DNA from: Pseudodesulfovibrio portus
GTDB lineage: Bacteria > Desulfobacterota > Desulfovibrionia > Desulfovibrionales > Desulfovibrionaceae
DNA: 64,000 nucleotides
Direction: 5' to 3'
Assembly: GCF_026000375.1 (NCBI RefSeq)
Contig: NZ_AP026708.1
Coordinates: 1,614,501 to 1,678,500 of the forward strand
Below the pieces are notes generated by a model. It did not search any database, had not been told where the DNA came from, and saw only the letters and a program-made list of their open reading frames with translations. Positions within the stretch are counted from its first letter, which is position 1, and the number at the start of each line of letters is the position of its first letter. Positions 44,072-52,746 of this stretch are shown here, one piece after another. A program made the translations under genes and the position numbers.

Positions 44072-45220
44072 CTAGTACTTTTCGCCGGTCAGGGAGTTCC
44101 AGTAGGGCACGAACTGGCCGTCGGTGATCCTGTACACGGTGTAGTTGGAGCCGGAATCGCCGTTCTCCTGGTAGTTGATCTGCTTGGAGGCGCCGGTGAA
44201 GTCGAGCTTCATCAGCTCTTCGCGGACCTTGACGGGATCGGTGGTGCCCGCAGCCTTGACGGCCATCAGGTACGCGGTGGCGGAGTCGAAGGAGTACGCG
44301 GAGTACGCGCCGGGCTCGTTGCCGGACTTGGCCTTGTACTTGGCCAGGAATTCCTTGTAGGCGGGCGCGTTCTTGTCGATGGCGCCGAAGGTGCAGTACA
44401 TGCCCTCGGCGTCGCCCTTGGCGATTTCGATGAGCTTGGGATGGTAGACGGCGTCCTGACCCATGAGGATGGCGTCGATGCCCATGCGCTTGGCCTGGAT
44501 GACCATCAGAGCGCCGGTGGCGGAGTTCTGCAGGGAGATGTAGAGCAGATCCGGGTTGGCGGACTTGATCTTGGTCAGGACGGCGGAGTAGTCCTTGTCG
44601 CCCTGGTTGACGTGGTCGTGTTCCAGGACCTCGATGCCCACTTCCTTGGCGGCCAGGGCAACGCCCTCGGCCAGACCCTGGGAGTAGGTGGTCTTGTCGT
44701 CGACGATGAAGATGGTCTTCACGCCTTCGGCTTCCTTCATGAACTTGACGGCGGCAGGGGCCTGGTGGTCGTCACGACCGCAGGTGCGGAACATGTAGGG
44801 CAGGCCGCGCTCGGTGACCTTGGGGTTGGTGGAAGCCGGGGTCAGCATGATGATGTTTTCCTCGGCCAGGGTCTCGGAGGCGGGGATGGTGGAGCTGGAG
44901 CAGTACGCGCCCACCACGCCGGTGACCTTCTCGTTGATCAGCTTGTTGGCGGCGGCCACGGCCTGCTTCGGATCACAGGCGGTGTCCTGGGGAATGACTT
45001 CGATATTGGTGAAACCGGGAATGCCGCCCGCTTCCATAAAGACTTCGACGGCGATCTCGGTGCCCTGGCGGATGTCGTTGCCGTCAGCGGCGTAGGGACC
45101 GGTCAGGGGGGACATGGTGCCGATCTTGAGGACCTGATCGGCTTTCTTTTCTTCACCGCAGCCCGCCAGGAACAGGCCCAGGGCGGCCAGGGCAACCACG
45201 AGTACCAGTAAACGTTTCAT
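44072..45220 (-). CDS. livK: Branched-chain amino acid binding protein LivK, lipid-anchored
   Basis: A 382-residue periplasmic binding protein of the leucine/isoleucine/valine family. The signal peptide ends in a lipobox (LFLAGC). Family motifs: IGTMSPLTGPYAADGNDIRQG at the start, GVVGAYCSSSTIPASE, and YSAYSFDSATAYLMAV near the end. Start ATG 45220 has GAGAGGA upstream. Its gene lies second in the operon, between livG and livH, rather than first as usual. Confidence 0.94.
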   Translation of the reverse strand: MKRLLVLVVALAALGLFLAGCGEEKKADQVLKIGTMSPLTGPYAADGNDIRQGTEIAVEVFMEAGGIPGFTNIEVIPQDTACDPKQAVAAANKLINEKVTGVVGAYCSSSTIPASETLAEENIIMLTPASTNPKVTERGLPYMFRTCGRDDHQAPAAVKFMKEAEGVKTIFIVDDKTTYSQGLAEGVALAAKEVGIEVLEHDHVNQGDKDYSAVLTKIKSANPDLLYISLQNSATGALMVIQAKRMGIDAILMGQDAVYHPKLIEIAKGDAEGMYCTFGAIDKNAPAYKEFLAKYKAKSGNEPGAYSAYSFDSATAYLMAVKAAGTTDPVKVREELMKLDFTGASKQINYQENGDSGSNYTVYRITDGQFVPYWNSLTGEKY

Positions 45221-45261
45221 AAATCCTCTCTCCATTTTTGCGGTTGATGCCAGCCTCTCTC

Positions 45262-46017
45262 TTACTGGCCCAAATATGCCTCAATCACGTCGGGGTTCCG
45301 CTGGATATCCTCGGGCAGCCCTTCCGCGATCATTACACCATGGTCGAGAACAACGATCCGGTTGCAGATGCCCATGACGACCTTCATGTCGTGTTCCACC
45401 ATGAGCACGTTGATGCCGAGTTCGGTGATGCGGCCGATGTCGCGCATCAGCTCCATGGATTCGGCCGGGTTCAGTCCCGCCGCCGGTTCGTCCAAAAGGA
45501 TGGTCTTGGGGTCGCTGGCCAGGGCGCGGGCGATCTCGAGCCGCCGCTGATGGCCGTACGGCAGGTTGGAGGCGACCTCGTCGGTCACCCCGCCGAGCCC
45601 CATGAAATCAAGCGCCTTCTGCGACCTTTCGATGATTCTCGCCTCTTCCCGCTGCTGGCCGGGACTGCGAAGGATCGCCCCGATCACGCCCGCCCTGGAG
45701 CGGGAGTGCTGCGCCACCATGCAGTTTTCCAGGGCCGTCATGTTCTGGAACAGACGAATGTTCTGAAAAGTCCGGGCAATGCCCATGGACAGGACCTGGT
45801 AGGGCCTCAGCCCCGTGATGGTCGTGCCGTCGTAGGACACCGAACCGGAAGAAGCCTTGTATACGCCGGTGATCACGTTGAACACCGTGGTTTTGCCCGC
45901 CCCGTTGGGGCCGATCAGCCCCACCACTTCGCCCTCGGTCACGGTGAAGGCGACTTCGGTCAGGGCCTGGAGCCCGCCGAAACGGACACAAATGTCATCA
46001 AGAATAAGATTTGCCAT
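45262..46017 (-). CDS. livG: Branched-chain amino acid ABC transporter ATPase LivG
   Basis: A 251-residue ABC ATPase with Walker A GPNGAGKTTVFNVITG, signature region LPYGHQRRLEIARAL and Walker B ILLDEPAAGLNPAE; the C-terminal extension (EGLPEDIQRNPDVIEAYLG) is LivG-like. The ATG at 46017 is the natural start although no ribosome site is evident; an upstream frame would add 22 residues. It is the first gene of the operon (order G-K-H-M-F). Confidence 0.94.
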   Translation of the reverse strand: MANLILDDICVRFGGLQALTEVAFTVTEGEVVGLIGPNGAGKTTVFNVITGVYKASSGSVSYDGTTITGLRPYQVLSMGIARTFQNIRLFQNMTALENCMVAQHSRSRAGVIGAILRSPGQQREEARIIERSQKALDFMGLGGVTDEVASNLPYGHQRRLEIARALASDPKTILLDEPAAGLNPAESMELMRDIGRITELGINVLMVEHDMKVVMGICNRIVVLDHGVMIAEGLPEDIQRNPDVIEAYLGQ

Positions 46018-46368
46018 ATGAATCCAATAAGATAGAAAAAACCACCGGGAACACCTCGCAATGACGTTTCCCGCAACAACCAATCGCCTGAAATGACGAA
46101 CTATTTATAAGAGGACGACAACTATTACCCCATTTGACTAAAAAAGTCTAATACACGCTGAAATAATTGATAATCAGACCAAAGTTTAGCGACTTTTGAG
46201 AAACGCCAAATTTTGTTCGTGATTTGACCGGCCAGATTCGTGCATACATGGCTTTTATTGCGTATTTTGGTACATCCATACTGATTATCGGGCTTCAAAC
46301 AAGGCTTTTCTTCATGATTTGCCTGCTGTACCCTTGTCACCGAACCGACAAAAACAAGGAGCATCCAC
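46018..46368. other. AT-rich divergent promoter region (livG / SDR gene)
   Basis: 351 bp between divergent genes, strongly AT-rich at 46090-46330. It should contain the liv promoter and the SDR promoter; several TTGAC-like boxes occur (e.g. 46133) but none has a convincing partner. No gene or structured RNA seen. Confidence 0.5.
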
Positions 46369-47127
46369 ATGCAAAAGACCATATTCATTACCGGAGCAAC
46401 AGCCGGATTCGGCAAGGCCATGGCGGAACGGTACGCCAGGGAAGGCTGGCAGCTGATCCTTTCGGGCCGCCGCGCCGAACGCCTCGACGAGCTCAAGGCC
46501 GCCCTCGCCCCGGCCAAGGTGCACACCGTGGTCTTCGACGTCCGCGACCGCAAGGCCTGCGAAGAGGCCGTGGCCAACCTGCCCGCCGAATTCCTGCCCG
46601 TGGACGCGCTGGTCAACAACGCGGGCCTGGCGCTGGGCATGGAGCCTGCACAGGCCTGTTCCCTGGATGATTGGGAGACCATGATCGACACCAACATCAA
46701 GGGGCTGACATACATGACCCGCGCCGTGCTGCCCGCCATGGTCGAGCGCAACAAGGGCCACGTGGTCAACCTCGGCTCCATCGCCGGGAACTATCCCTAC
46801 CCCGGGGGCAACTGCTACGGCGGGACCAAGGCGTTCGTGAACCACTTCTCCAAGAACCTGCGCGCAGACCTGGCCGGCACCCGCGTGCGCGTGACCAACA
46901 TCGAGCCCGGCATGTGCGAAACCGAGTTCTCCGAAGTCCGGTTCAAGGGCGACAAGGACGCCGCGTCCAAGGTCTACAAGGGGGTGGATGCCCTCACCGC
47001 CGACGACATCGCCGAATGCGTCTACTGGGCCACCGCCCTGCCCGCCCACGTCAACATCAACGCCATCGAGGTCATGCCCGTTCAGCAGTCCTTCGCCATG
47101 TTCGCCGTGGACAGGGACGAGGTGTAG
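46369..47127 (+). CDS. Short-chain dehydrogenase/reductase (YdfG-like)
   Basis: A 252-residue classical SDR. Cofactor motif TGATAGFG, structural NNAG, catalytic Ser in NLGSIAG and the YxxxK pair in YGGTK are all intact. The Arg-rich loop after beta2 (SGRRAERL) suggests NADP(H). The layout and the EPGMCETEFSEVRFKGD segment resemble YdfG, a 3-hydroxy acid/serine dehydrogenase; the substrate is not certain. Start ATG 46369 follows CAAGGAG. A hairpin terminator follows. Confidence 0.92.
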   Translation: MQKTIFITGATAGFGKAMAERYAREGWQLILSGRRAERLDELKAALAPAKVHTVVFDVRDRKACEEAVANLPAEFLPVDALVNNAGLALGMEPAQACSLDDWETMIDTNIKGLTYMTRAVLPAMVERNKGHVVNLGSIAGNYPYPGGNCYGGTKAFVNHFSKNLRADLAGTRVRVTNIEPGMCETEFSEVRFKGDKDAASKVYKGVDALTADDIAECVYWATALPAHVNINAIEVMPVQQSFAMFAVDRDEV

Positions 47128-47186
47128 CCCCGGACGGGCTCATCGGCTGCCGCCCGTCTCCGGCGGGCCGTTGCAGGAAAAGCAAC

Positions 47187-47221
47187 AAGGGCCGACAACC
47201 GCATGCGGTTGCCGGCCCTTT
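47187..47221 (+). terminator. Terminator between SDR and sorting-signal gene
   Basis: AAGGGCCG-ACAACCGC pairs with GCGGTTG-CCGGCCCTT around a 2-4 nt loop; short T stretch. Also serves the convergent gene. Confidence 0.85.
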
Positions 47222-47242
47222 CAGGCTCAATGCGCAGACAAT

Positions 47243-47770
47243 CTACGCTCTGCGGGCTCTTCTCCGCAATCCCACAAGGCCGATGACGCCGGAACCCAGG
47301 AGCCAGATGGCGCCGGGAATGGGCGTGGCGGCCTGTTTATACAGGGTTGCATCGGCAGCGAAGGTGCCGAACAGGGAACTGATGCCGCTGGCGGACAGCA
47401 CGGCGGTCATGTAGCCCAGGACCGGGTCCAGGTCGAAGAACGACAGGGTTCCGGTTCCGGTGAACTCAGTGAGATTGCCGCTGAAGGAGATGACCGAGGG
47501 GGCGGACAGCCAGACGGTGAAACCGTCGGAGGCCAGGTCGCCGAGGGGCAGGTCATCGGCGCTCGGAAGATACGCATTGGTGTAATCCACCGCGTACTGA
47601 CTGGGGTCGGCGCCGATAACAGCCGTGTAGTTGTTAATGTTCATGGTCCCGAAACCCGTCACCACGGAACCGGCACCGATATAGGTACCGTCCATGGGTG
47701 AAGCGGAGGCCAAGGCAGGGATCAACATCAAACCGAGAGCAAACACAATTCCAAGAAAGCGAGTCTTCAT
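47243..47770 (-). CDS. Second secreted protein with VPLPA/PEP-CTERM-type sorting signal
   Basis: A 175-residue exported protein: signal peptide (cleavage near ASA), a Gly/Ser/Thr-rich beta domain of about 120 residues and a C-terminal tripartite sorting tail (PIPGAIWLLGSGVIGLVG followed by RRRARR). The tail is almost identical to that of the protein at 30009, but the outer domains are unrelated. Start ATG 47770 follows AAGGAGACG. It shares an upstream 18-bp motif with the other sorting-signal gene. Confidence 0.88.
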   Translation of the reverse strand: MKTRFLGIVFALGLMLIPALASASPMDGTYIGAGSVVTGFGTMNINNYTAVIGADPSQYAVDYTNAYLPSADDLPLGDLASDGFTVWLSAPSVISFSGNLTEFTGTGTLSFFDLDPVLGYMTAVLSASGISSLFGTFAADATLYKQAATPIPGAIWLLGSGVIGLVGLRRRARRA

Positions 47771-47848
47771 GACCGTCTCCTTACGAGCATTGTGTTATCC
47801 GCGTTCCGTGCATGCCATCCACCCCGGACCAGCACGGACGATTTGCCA

Positions 47849-47866
47849 ATAGCAAAATTCATTCAA
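47849..47866 (-). promoter_or_regulatory. Upstream motif shared by the two sorting-signal genes (copy 2)
   Basis: ATAGCAAAATTCATTCAA, 78 bp before the start codon; 16 of 18 positions identical to 30761-30778. Confidence 0.6.
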
Positions 47867-48414
47867 TGTTATGGATTATCAATAATTGCAGCCTGTTGTT
47901 TTGCCTGTTCAAACCCAGGCCCGCAATCGAGGTCATCCTTTTGACTGTCTGATAAAACCGGAATTTACACCTCTTGCGCCTTTCCCTTCTCCGGGCACCT
48001 GCGATCGCCTCGCAACCCTGATCGCCCGGTAAGCCGCACAGGAACTAGAAATCTGTGTTTTCTTGAGCCCTGTCAAATTCCTGTTTTCCACAACACATTT
48101 AATTATCAATTAGCAAAACTTCATATTTCGCCGGATTTCAGCAAAATCCATTCCAACCCACTGACATCAACCCATTGCTCCCCTTTCCACCGTCGGCGGC
48201 CCGGTAATCCGGAAAAACCGGACGGGCGCTCTCGGTCTTTTCCGCCAATCGGGGACGATACGGCATCCCCCCTTCCCCTGTGGCCTGAAGCCCCCTGAGA
48301 CAGCGCAGATGCGCACCTGCAGCGTGAAGCGTGGCCTCAAGCCGACTGTCCCCGATGCCCCGCATCCAGGGGCCCGAGGCACTGCGCAGGAGTTCGCGCC
48401 CCCGGACCGAAGAC
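47867..48414. other. Non-coding region between sorting-signal gene and qmoD
   Basis: About 550 bp. The left half (to about 48130) is AT-rich, the right half GC-rich. Short inverted repeats occur (e.g. CCGGTAATCCGG 48200-48211) but I see no convincing gene, tRNA or known riboswitch fold. Open frames here have no ribosome sites. Confidence 0.5.
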
Positions 48415-48448
48415 GTAAAAAAGGCCCCGCGCCGAAGCGCGGGGCCTT
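48415..48448 (-). terminator. Terminator of the apr-qmo operon
   Basis: AAGGCCCCGCGC (48421-48432) and its perfect complement (48437-48448), 4-nt loop; on the minus strand the stem is followed by a T6 run. It ends the long sulfate-reduction transcript. Confidence 0.95.
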
Positions 48449-48471
48449 GTCTTGTATCGGGAGATCCGGGG

Positions 48472-49128
48472 CTACCAGTTGTCGCCGCCGAATGCATCGC
48501 CGCCGAGACCGAAGTCGGCCTCGGGCTCGCCGCCGACCTCGGGGCCGGTGGACATGCCTGCATCGGCAGAAGCGGCAGCGCCGTCACCGGCAACACCGGC
48601 AACCACGACGCCCTGGCTCTTGACCTTTTCGACTTCCGCCATCAGGTCGTTGAGCTTGCTCGTCATCTCGTTGAGCTTGGTGGTGGCCACGGAGACCTGC
48701 TGTTCGCCTGCGGCGTTGGCAGCGTCGATGGTCTTGACCTTGGCTTCCAGGGGACCGATCTTGGCGGCCAGATCAGCCTTCTCGGCGGTCAGTTTCTCAA
48801 CTTCGGCCTTGAGGGCTGCGTTCTCTTCCTTGAGGCCGGACAGGATGTCCAGGACAGCCTGCGCACGGGCGGCGTCGGACTCGGGAAGGGCTTCGACCTT
48901 GACCTGGTTGCCGAGCTTGGCGATGTCGCCTTCGGCGTAAGCGGTCAGACCGGGTTCCTGTTCATAGATCCAGGCCTTGGACAGTGCCTGAGCCACGGGG
49001 GCCATGTCAGCGTCCAAGGATTCGGCCTGGGTGATGTAAGCCAGCATATCGAGCTGAGCCTGATCGGCGGCTTCGCCGCGCAGAACAGACACAAAAGCGT
49101 TCATGGGGAAAACCTTAGCTTCAGCCAT
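48472..49128 (-). CDS. qmoD: QmoD-like coiled-coil protein downstream of qmoABC
   Basis: A 218-residue soluble protein. The first ~90 residues are a helical domain (MNAFVSVLRGEAADQAQLDML); residues ~97-170 are a coiled coil (LKEENAALKAEVEKLTAEKADL); the tail is Gly/Ala/Asp-rich ending GGDAFGGDNW. By position it corresponds to the conserved gene behind qmoC in Desulfovibrio (DVU0851 in D. vulgaris, called QmoD), which belongs to the operon though its role is not settled. Start ATG 49128 follows AAGGAGG. The symbol is assigned by synteny, not by a detected motif. Confidence 0.72.
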   Translation of the reverse strand: MAEAKVFPMNAFVSVLRGEAADQAQLDMLAYITQAESLDADMAPVAQALSKAWIYEQEPGLTAYAEGDIAKLGNQVKVEALPESDAARAQAVLDILSGLKEENAALKAEVEKLTAEKADLAAKIGPLEAKVKTIDAANAAGEQQVSVATTKLNEMTSKLNDLMAEVEKVKSQGVVVAGVAGDGAAASADAGMSTGPEVGGEPEADFGLGGDAFGGDNW

Positions 49129-49178
49129 TTGATGCCTCCTTAACTAAGTAAGCTTCTTTAATGTGTTCACCCAGGCGA

Positions 49179-50450
49179 CTATTTGTCGGCGCCCATGGGG
49201 ATGCGACCAATCTTCTTGGCGCAGGACAGGGCCACGGTACGGTAGACCAGGTGGCCCAGCTTGGACCACGGCAGGTACGCGAACAGCATGAATACGCCGA
49301 CCAGGTGCACGTAGTAGATCGGGTAGGCCAGCAGGCCGACGCCGAGCACGCGGAACACCATGGCGCCGATGCCGGTCAGGAAGACGGTCCAGATCACGGC
49401 CAGCAGGTACCAGTCGTACCAGCTGGAGGACTGTTTGGCCTGGTCCAGGTTCACCCTGCGCTTGGTCACGGCCAGCAGGCCGTACACACCCAGGCCCGCG
49501 CCAACCAGGGCGAGGAGCTTGATCGGGTGGTAGAACGGCATGGGGGTGTGACCGATGGCGGACACGATGTCACCGAGACCGGTGATGCCGAGGTTCCGCA
49601 GGAGCCATCCGCCCCAGTGGCCGGAAGCGACGACGCCGGTGACCACGGCCAGGGCGATGAAGGCAAACATCAGCCAGCGGTGGCCGGTGGCGCGCTTCTC
49701 GTCCAGCTCGTCGGTCTGCTCGTCCTTGCAGTCGAAGAACTGCGTGTGCTGCAGCACTTCGTACTGCAGGGTGTCGATCAGGCAGGAGAGGAAGCAGGGT
49801 TCTTCCTTGCGGCCCACGATGAAGGTCTTGGGCTGCGCGTCGAACGCCTTGAGCATGTTTCTCACGCCTGCATAGAACATGAAGATCATGAAGGCGAAGA
49901 CAAGCATGAAGACCGGGTCGATGGTGTAGTCGCCGGGGAACAGGCCGCCGAAGACGACCTTGCCGCCTTCAACGGCGGTCCAGGCGTGGTCGGCCGCGTT
50001 CCACTCGAAGGTGGGGAACATGGTGCCGAACTTGCCAGCCATGATGACCCAGATGAGACCGTAGAAGATCAATGCCGGAGCAGCCAGGGGCAGGATGCCT
50101 GCGGAGCTGGACATCAGCTTGCCGATGATCGGCAGCGGAGCCAGGTTGCGGTAGGCCATGTTGCGCAGGGCGGACAGCAGGTCGCCCGGCTTGGCGCCGC
50201 GGGGGCAGAGATCGGAACAGGTGCCGCAGTTGTGGCACAGCCAGATGTCGATATCGTTGACCAGGCGGTCCTTCAATCCCCACTGGGCCCAGACCATCTC
50301 CTTGCGGGGATAGGGGCTGTCAGCCGGGGAGAGAGGGCATACCACCGAGCAGGTGGCGCACTGGTAGCATTTTTTCAGCGAGTCGCCGCCTACGGCCTGC
50401 AACTCTTTCACGAACGTAAGGTCCGGTTGTACCTTGACGGTATTGGACAT
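49179..50450 (-). CDS. qmoC: Quinone-interacting membrane-bound oxidoreductase subunit QmoC
   Basis: A 423-residue membrane subunit of the Qmo complex, which passes electrons between menaquinol and APS reductase. The N-terminus has two [4Fe-4S] motifs (CYQCATCSVVCP and CHNCGTCSDLCP) as in HdrC; the C-terminal two thirds have six membrane helices with histidines for b-type haem, as in HdrE/NarI. It anchors QmoA and QmoB on the cytoplasmic side. It starts 10 nt after qmoB. Confidence 0.97.
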   Translation of the reverse strand: MSNTVKVQPDLTFVKELQAVGGDSLKKCYQCATCSVVCPLSPADSPYPRKEMVWAQWGLKDRLVNDIDIWLCHNCGTCSDLCPRGAKPGDLLSALRNMAYRNLAPLPIIGKLMSSSAGILPLAAPALIFYGLIWVIMAGKFGTMFPTFEWNAADHAWTAVEGGKVVFGGLFPGDYTIDPVFMLVFAFMIFMFYAGVRNMLKAFDAQPKTFIVGRKEEPCFLSCLIDTLQYEVLQHTQFFDCKDEQTDELDEKRATGHRWLMFAFIALAVVTGVVASGHWGGWLLRNLGITGLGDIVSAIGHTPMPFYHPIKLLALVGAGLGVYGLLAVTKRRVNLDQAKQSSSWYDWYLLAVIWTVFLTGIGAMVFRVLGVGLLAYPIYYVHLVGVFMLFAYLPWSKLGHLVYRTVALSCAKKIGRIPMGADK

Positions 50451-50460
50451 GCCGTACCTC

Positions 50461-52743
50461 CTAGTAACCCTTGAACGGGTTCGGGCCGAAGTTGGTGGTG
50501 ATGTTCCTGACGAACTCGTCGATCATGTCGGGCACTTGGTCGTACATGTCGATGGAGACCTCGTACTGCTCAACGCGCTCAGGCTCGACACCAAGGCGTC
50601 CAAGGGACTCGGCGATGTTTTCCTTGCGGCGGTTGCACAGCTCGGAACCCTTGACGAAGTGGCACTGGTAGTCGTCGCCGTACTTGCAGCCGAGCAGCAT
50701 CACGCCGTCAATGCCCTTGGACATGGCGTCTGCCACCCAGATGGCGTTGACGGAACCGAGGCAGCGCACCGGCAGGAAGCGGACATACGGGGACCAGGAC
50801 TTGCCGCGCATGGCAGCCATGTCCAGGGCCGGGTAGGCGTCGTTTTCACAGGCCAGGACGATGAAGCGGGGGCCGCCGGCGTCGAGGGAGTCGGGAACCT
50901 TGACTTCCTTGATGGCCTGACCCATCTGGCTGATGCCGTAGTTGGAGAAGCTGATGACGCGCTCCGGACACGCACCCATGCAGGTACCGCAACGGCGGCA
51001 GCGGGTGGGGTTCGGAAGCGGCGTGCCCTTCTCGTCATCGTCCAGAGCGCCGAACGGGCATTCCTCGGTGCAGCGTTTGCACTGGGTACAACGGGTGAAG
51101 TTGAACTCCGGGAAGCTCAGGTCGCCGGACCGGGGGTGTACGGACACGCCGCGGTTGGCGGACTCGATGCACTGGATGGCCTTGAGGGCGGCACCGGCCG
51201 CGTCTTCGGCGGCAAGGCCCATGCCCATGGGCTGGCGAACGCAACCCGCTGCGTAGACGCCCGTGCGGCGCGTCTCGTAGGGGAAGCAGATGTAGTTGGA
51301 ATCGGCGAACCCGTCGAACAGCTCGAGGTCCGGGAATGCCGGGCCCTGGCGGTAGACGAAGTTCATGGTCGGGTCGGCAGCGGTGGTCGGGACGATGGCG
51401 GTCGGGACGACAACCAGGTCGGCGGCCAGCTCCACGTCGGCGCCCAGCAGGGTATCCTTGGCCTTGATGACCACGGAGGAACCGGCCTCGGAGACGCCGG
51501 TCACGGTGCCCTTGGTCAGCATGACGCCGGGATCGTCCTGGGCTGCCTGATAGTATTTCTCGTTGATGCCGGGGACCATCATGTGATCGTACACGATGTA
51601 GGCAACGGCGTTGGGGGCGAGCTCGCGCACGTAGTTGGCCTGCTTCAGGGCGACCAGGGAGGTCAGCTCGGAGGAGTAGGCCAGGTGCTTGGCGGATTCC
51701 TTGTCCTCATAGACGAAGGTCTCGCACTCGTCGGCGTCGCCGCTTTCGTCCTCTTCCTTGCAGGGCATGTCCTCGGGAGCCTCGCAGGCTTCGCCGCAAG
51801 CGCCGTAGGAGACGCCCTTCATGAGCAGGGAGGTGTCGACGATGAAGGCCACGGAGGACGGGGTCTTGCCGTCGGCGGTCTTGATGCCGCCGTTGGCTGC
51901 CATGGCTTCCAGTTCGGCGGTGGTGACCACGTTCTTGATGGTGCCGTAGCCCAGCGGGGCCAGGAACTTGGGATTGCCGGGCACGAAGCCGGTGGCCATG
52001 ACGACCGCGCCGATCTCGTATTCGGTTCCGCTGATGGTGGCCTTGTACTGGGCCGGGGCACCGGCCAGGGACTCGAGGGTCGCACCGGTCAGGACCTGGA
52101 TCTTGTCGCTGGCTTCCACCTTGGCGATCAGGTCGGGCACGTCGATGAGCTGCTCGCGTTCGGAATAGGGAGCGCCCAGCGGGAAGGACTTGTACATGGT
52201 CGCAGCTTTGCCGCCCAGCGTGTCGCTCTTTTCGGCCAGGACCACGGAGTAGCCCAGGCTGGCGGCGTTCAGCGCCGCGTTGAGACCGGTGTAACCGCCG
52301 CCCACGACCAGCACGGTCTTGAAGGCGTCCGGCAGCTCCGGAGCGGGAATCCGGCTGTTGAACAGCTTGGTGATTCCCATGTTGATGTAGTCCTTGGCGA
52401 TGATTTCCATCTGGCCGGGGAATACGGGGTCTTCCTGGTAGGACCACACGCACTGCTCGCGCAGGGACACGCGTTCCACCTGGACTTTGTCGCCGAACTT
52501 GAACACGTCCCACTTGGAACGCGGGGTACAGGCGCAGCAGACCACGCCGTCCAGTTCGTTTTCAGCGATGTCCGCCTCGATCATGGCCTTGCCCTCGGGG
52601 CTGCACAGGACAGCATTGGACTTGGCCACGGTCACGCAGGAGGAGTGTTTGCCGCCGGCGGCAAATTCAGCCAGGGCATCGACATCGAGATTCGCGCCGA
52701 TGTCGCAGCCTCCACAGATATATACTCCAAGCTTTTCAGCCAT
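50461..52743 (-). CDS. qmoB: Quinone-interacting membrane-bound oxidoreductase subunit QmoB
   Basis: A 760-residue HdrA-like flavoprotein. It begins with a Cys-containing HdrA segment (GVYICGGCDIG), then the FAD motif VLVVGGGYTGLNAALNAAS, two ferredoxin motifs (CTQCKRCTEECP, CRRCGTCMGACP) near residue 560-600, and a C-terminal MvhD/FlpD-like domain with conserved cysteines (RCLGSVNAIWVADAM, GCKYGDDYQCHF). Electron transfer within Qmo, possibly with flavin bifurcation, has been proposed for the family. It starts 3 nt after qmoA. Confidence 0.97.
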   Translation of the reverse strand: MAEKLGVYICGGCDIGANLDVDALAEFAAGGKHSSCVTVAKSNAVLCSPEGKAMIEADIAENELDGVVCCACTPRSKWDVFKFGDKVQVERVSLREQCVWSYQEDPVFPGQMEIIAKDYINMGITKLFNSRIPAPELPDAFKTVLVVGGGYTGLNAALNAASLGYSVVLAEKSDTLGGKAATMYKSFPLGAPYSEREQLIDVPDLIAKVEASDKIQVLTGATLESLAGAPAQYKATISGTEYEIGAVVMATGFVPGNPKFLAPLGYGTIKNVVTTAELEAMAANGGIKTADGKTPSSVAFIVDTSLLMKGVSYGACGEACEAPEDMPCKEEDESGDADECETFVYEDKESAKHLAYSSELTSLVALKQANYVRELAPNAVAYIVYDHMMVPGINEKYYQAAQDDPGVMLTKGTVTGVSEAGSSVVIKAKDTLLGADVELAADLVVVPTAIVPTTAADPTMNFVYRQGPAFPDLELFDGFADSNYICFPYETRRTGVYAAGCVRQPMGMGLAAEDAAGAALKAIQCIESANRGVSVHPRSGDLSFPEFNFTRCTQCKRCTEECPFGALDDDEKGTPLPNPTRCRRCGTCMGACPERVISFSNYGISQMGQAIKEVKVPDSLDAGGPRFIVLACENDAYPALDMAAMRGKSWSPYVRFLPVRCLGSVNAIWVADAMSKGIDGVMLLGCKYGDDYQCHFVKGSELCNRRKENIAESLGRLGVEPERVEQYEVSIDMYDQVPDMIDEFVRNITTNFGPNPFKGY

Positions 52744-52746
52744 CGG

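Noticed and set aside
47867-48414. A c-di-GMP or cobalamin riboswitch in the long gap before the operon terminator
   Set aside because: I looked for the conserved cores of these riboswitches on both strands and found no convincing match.
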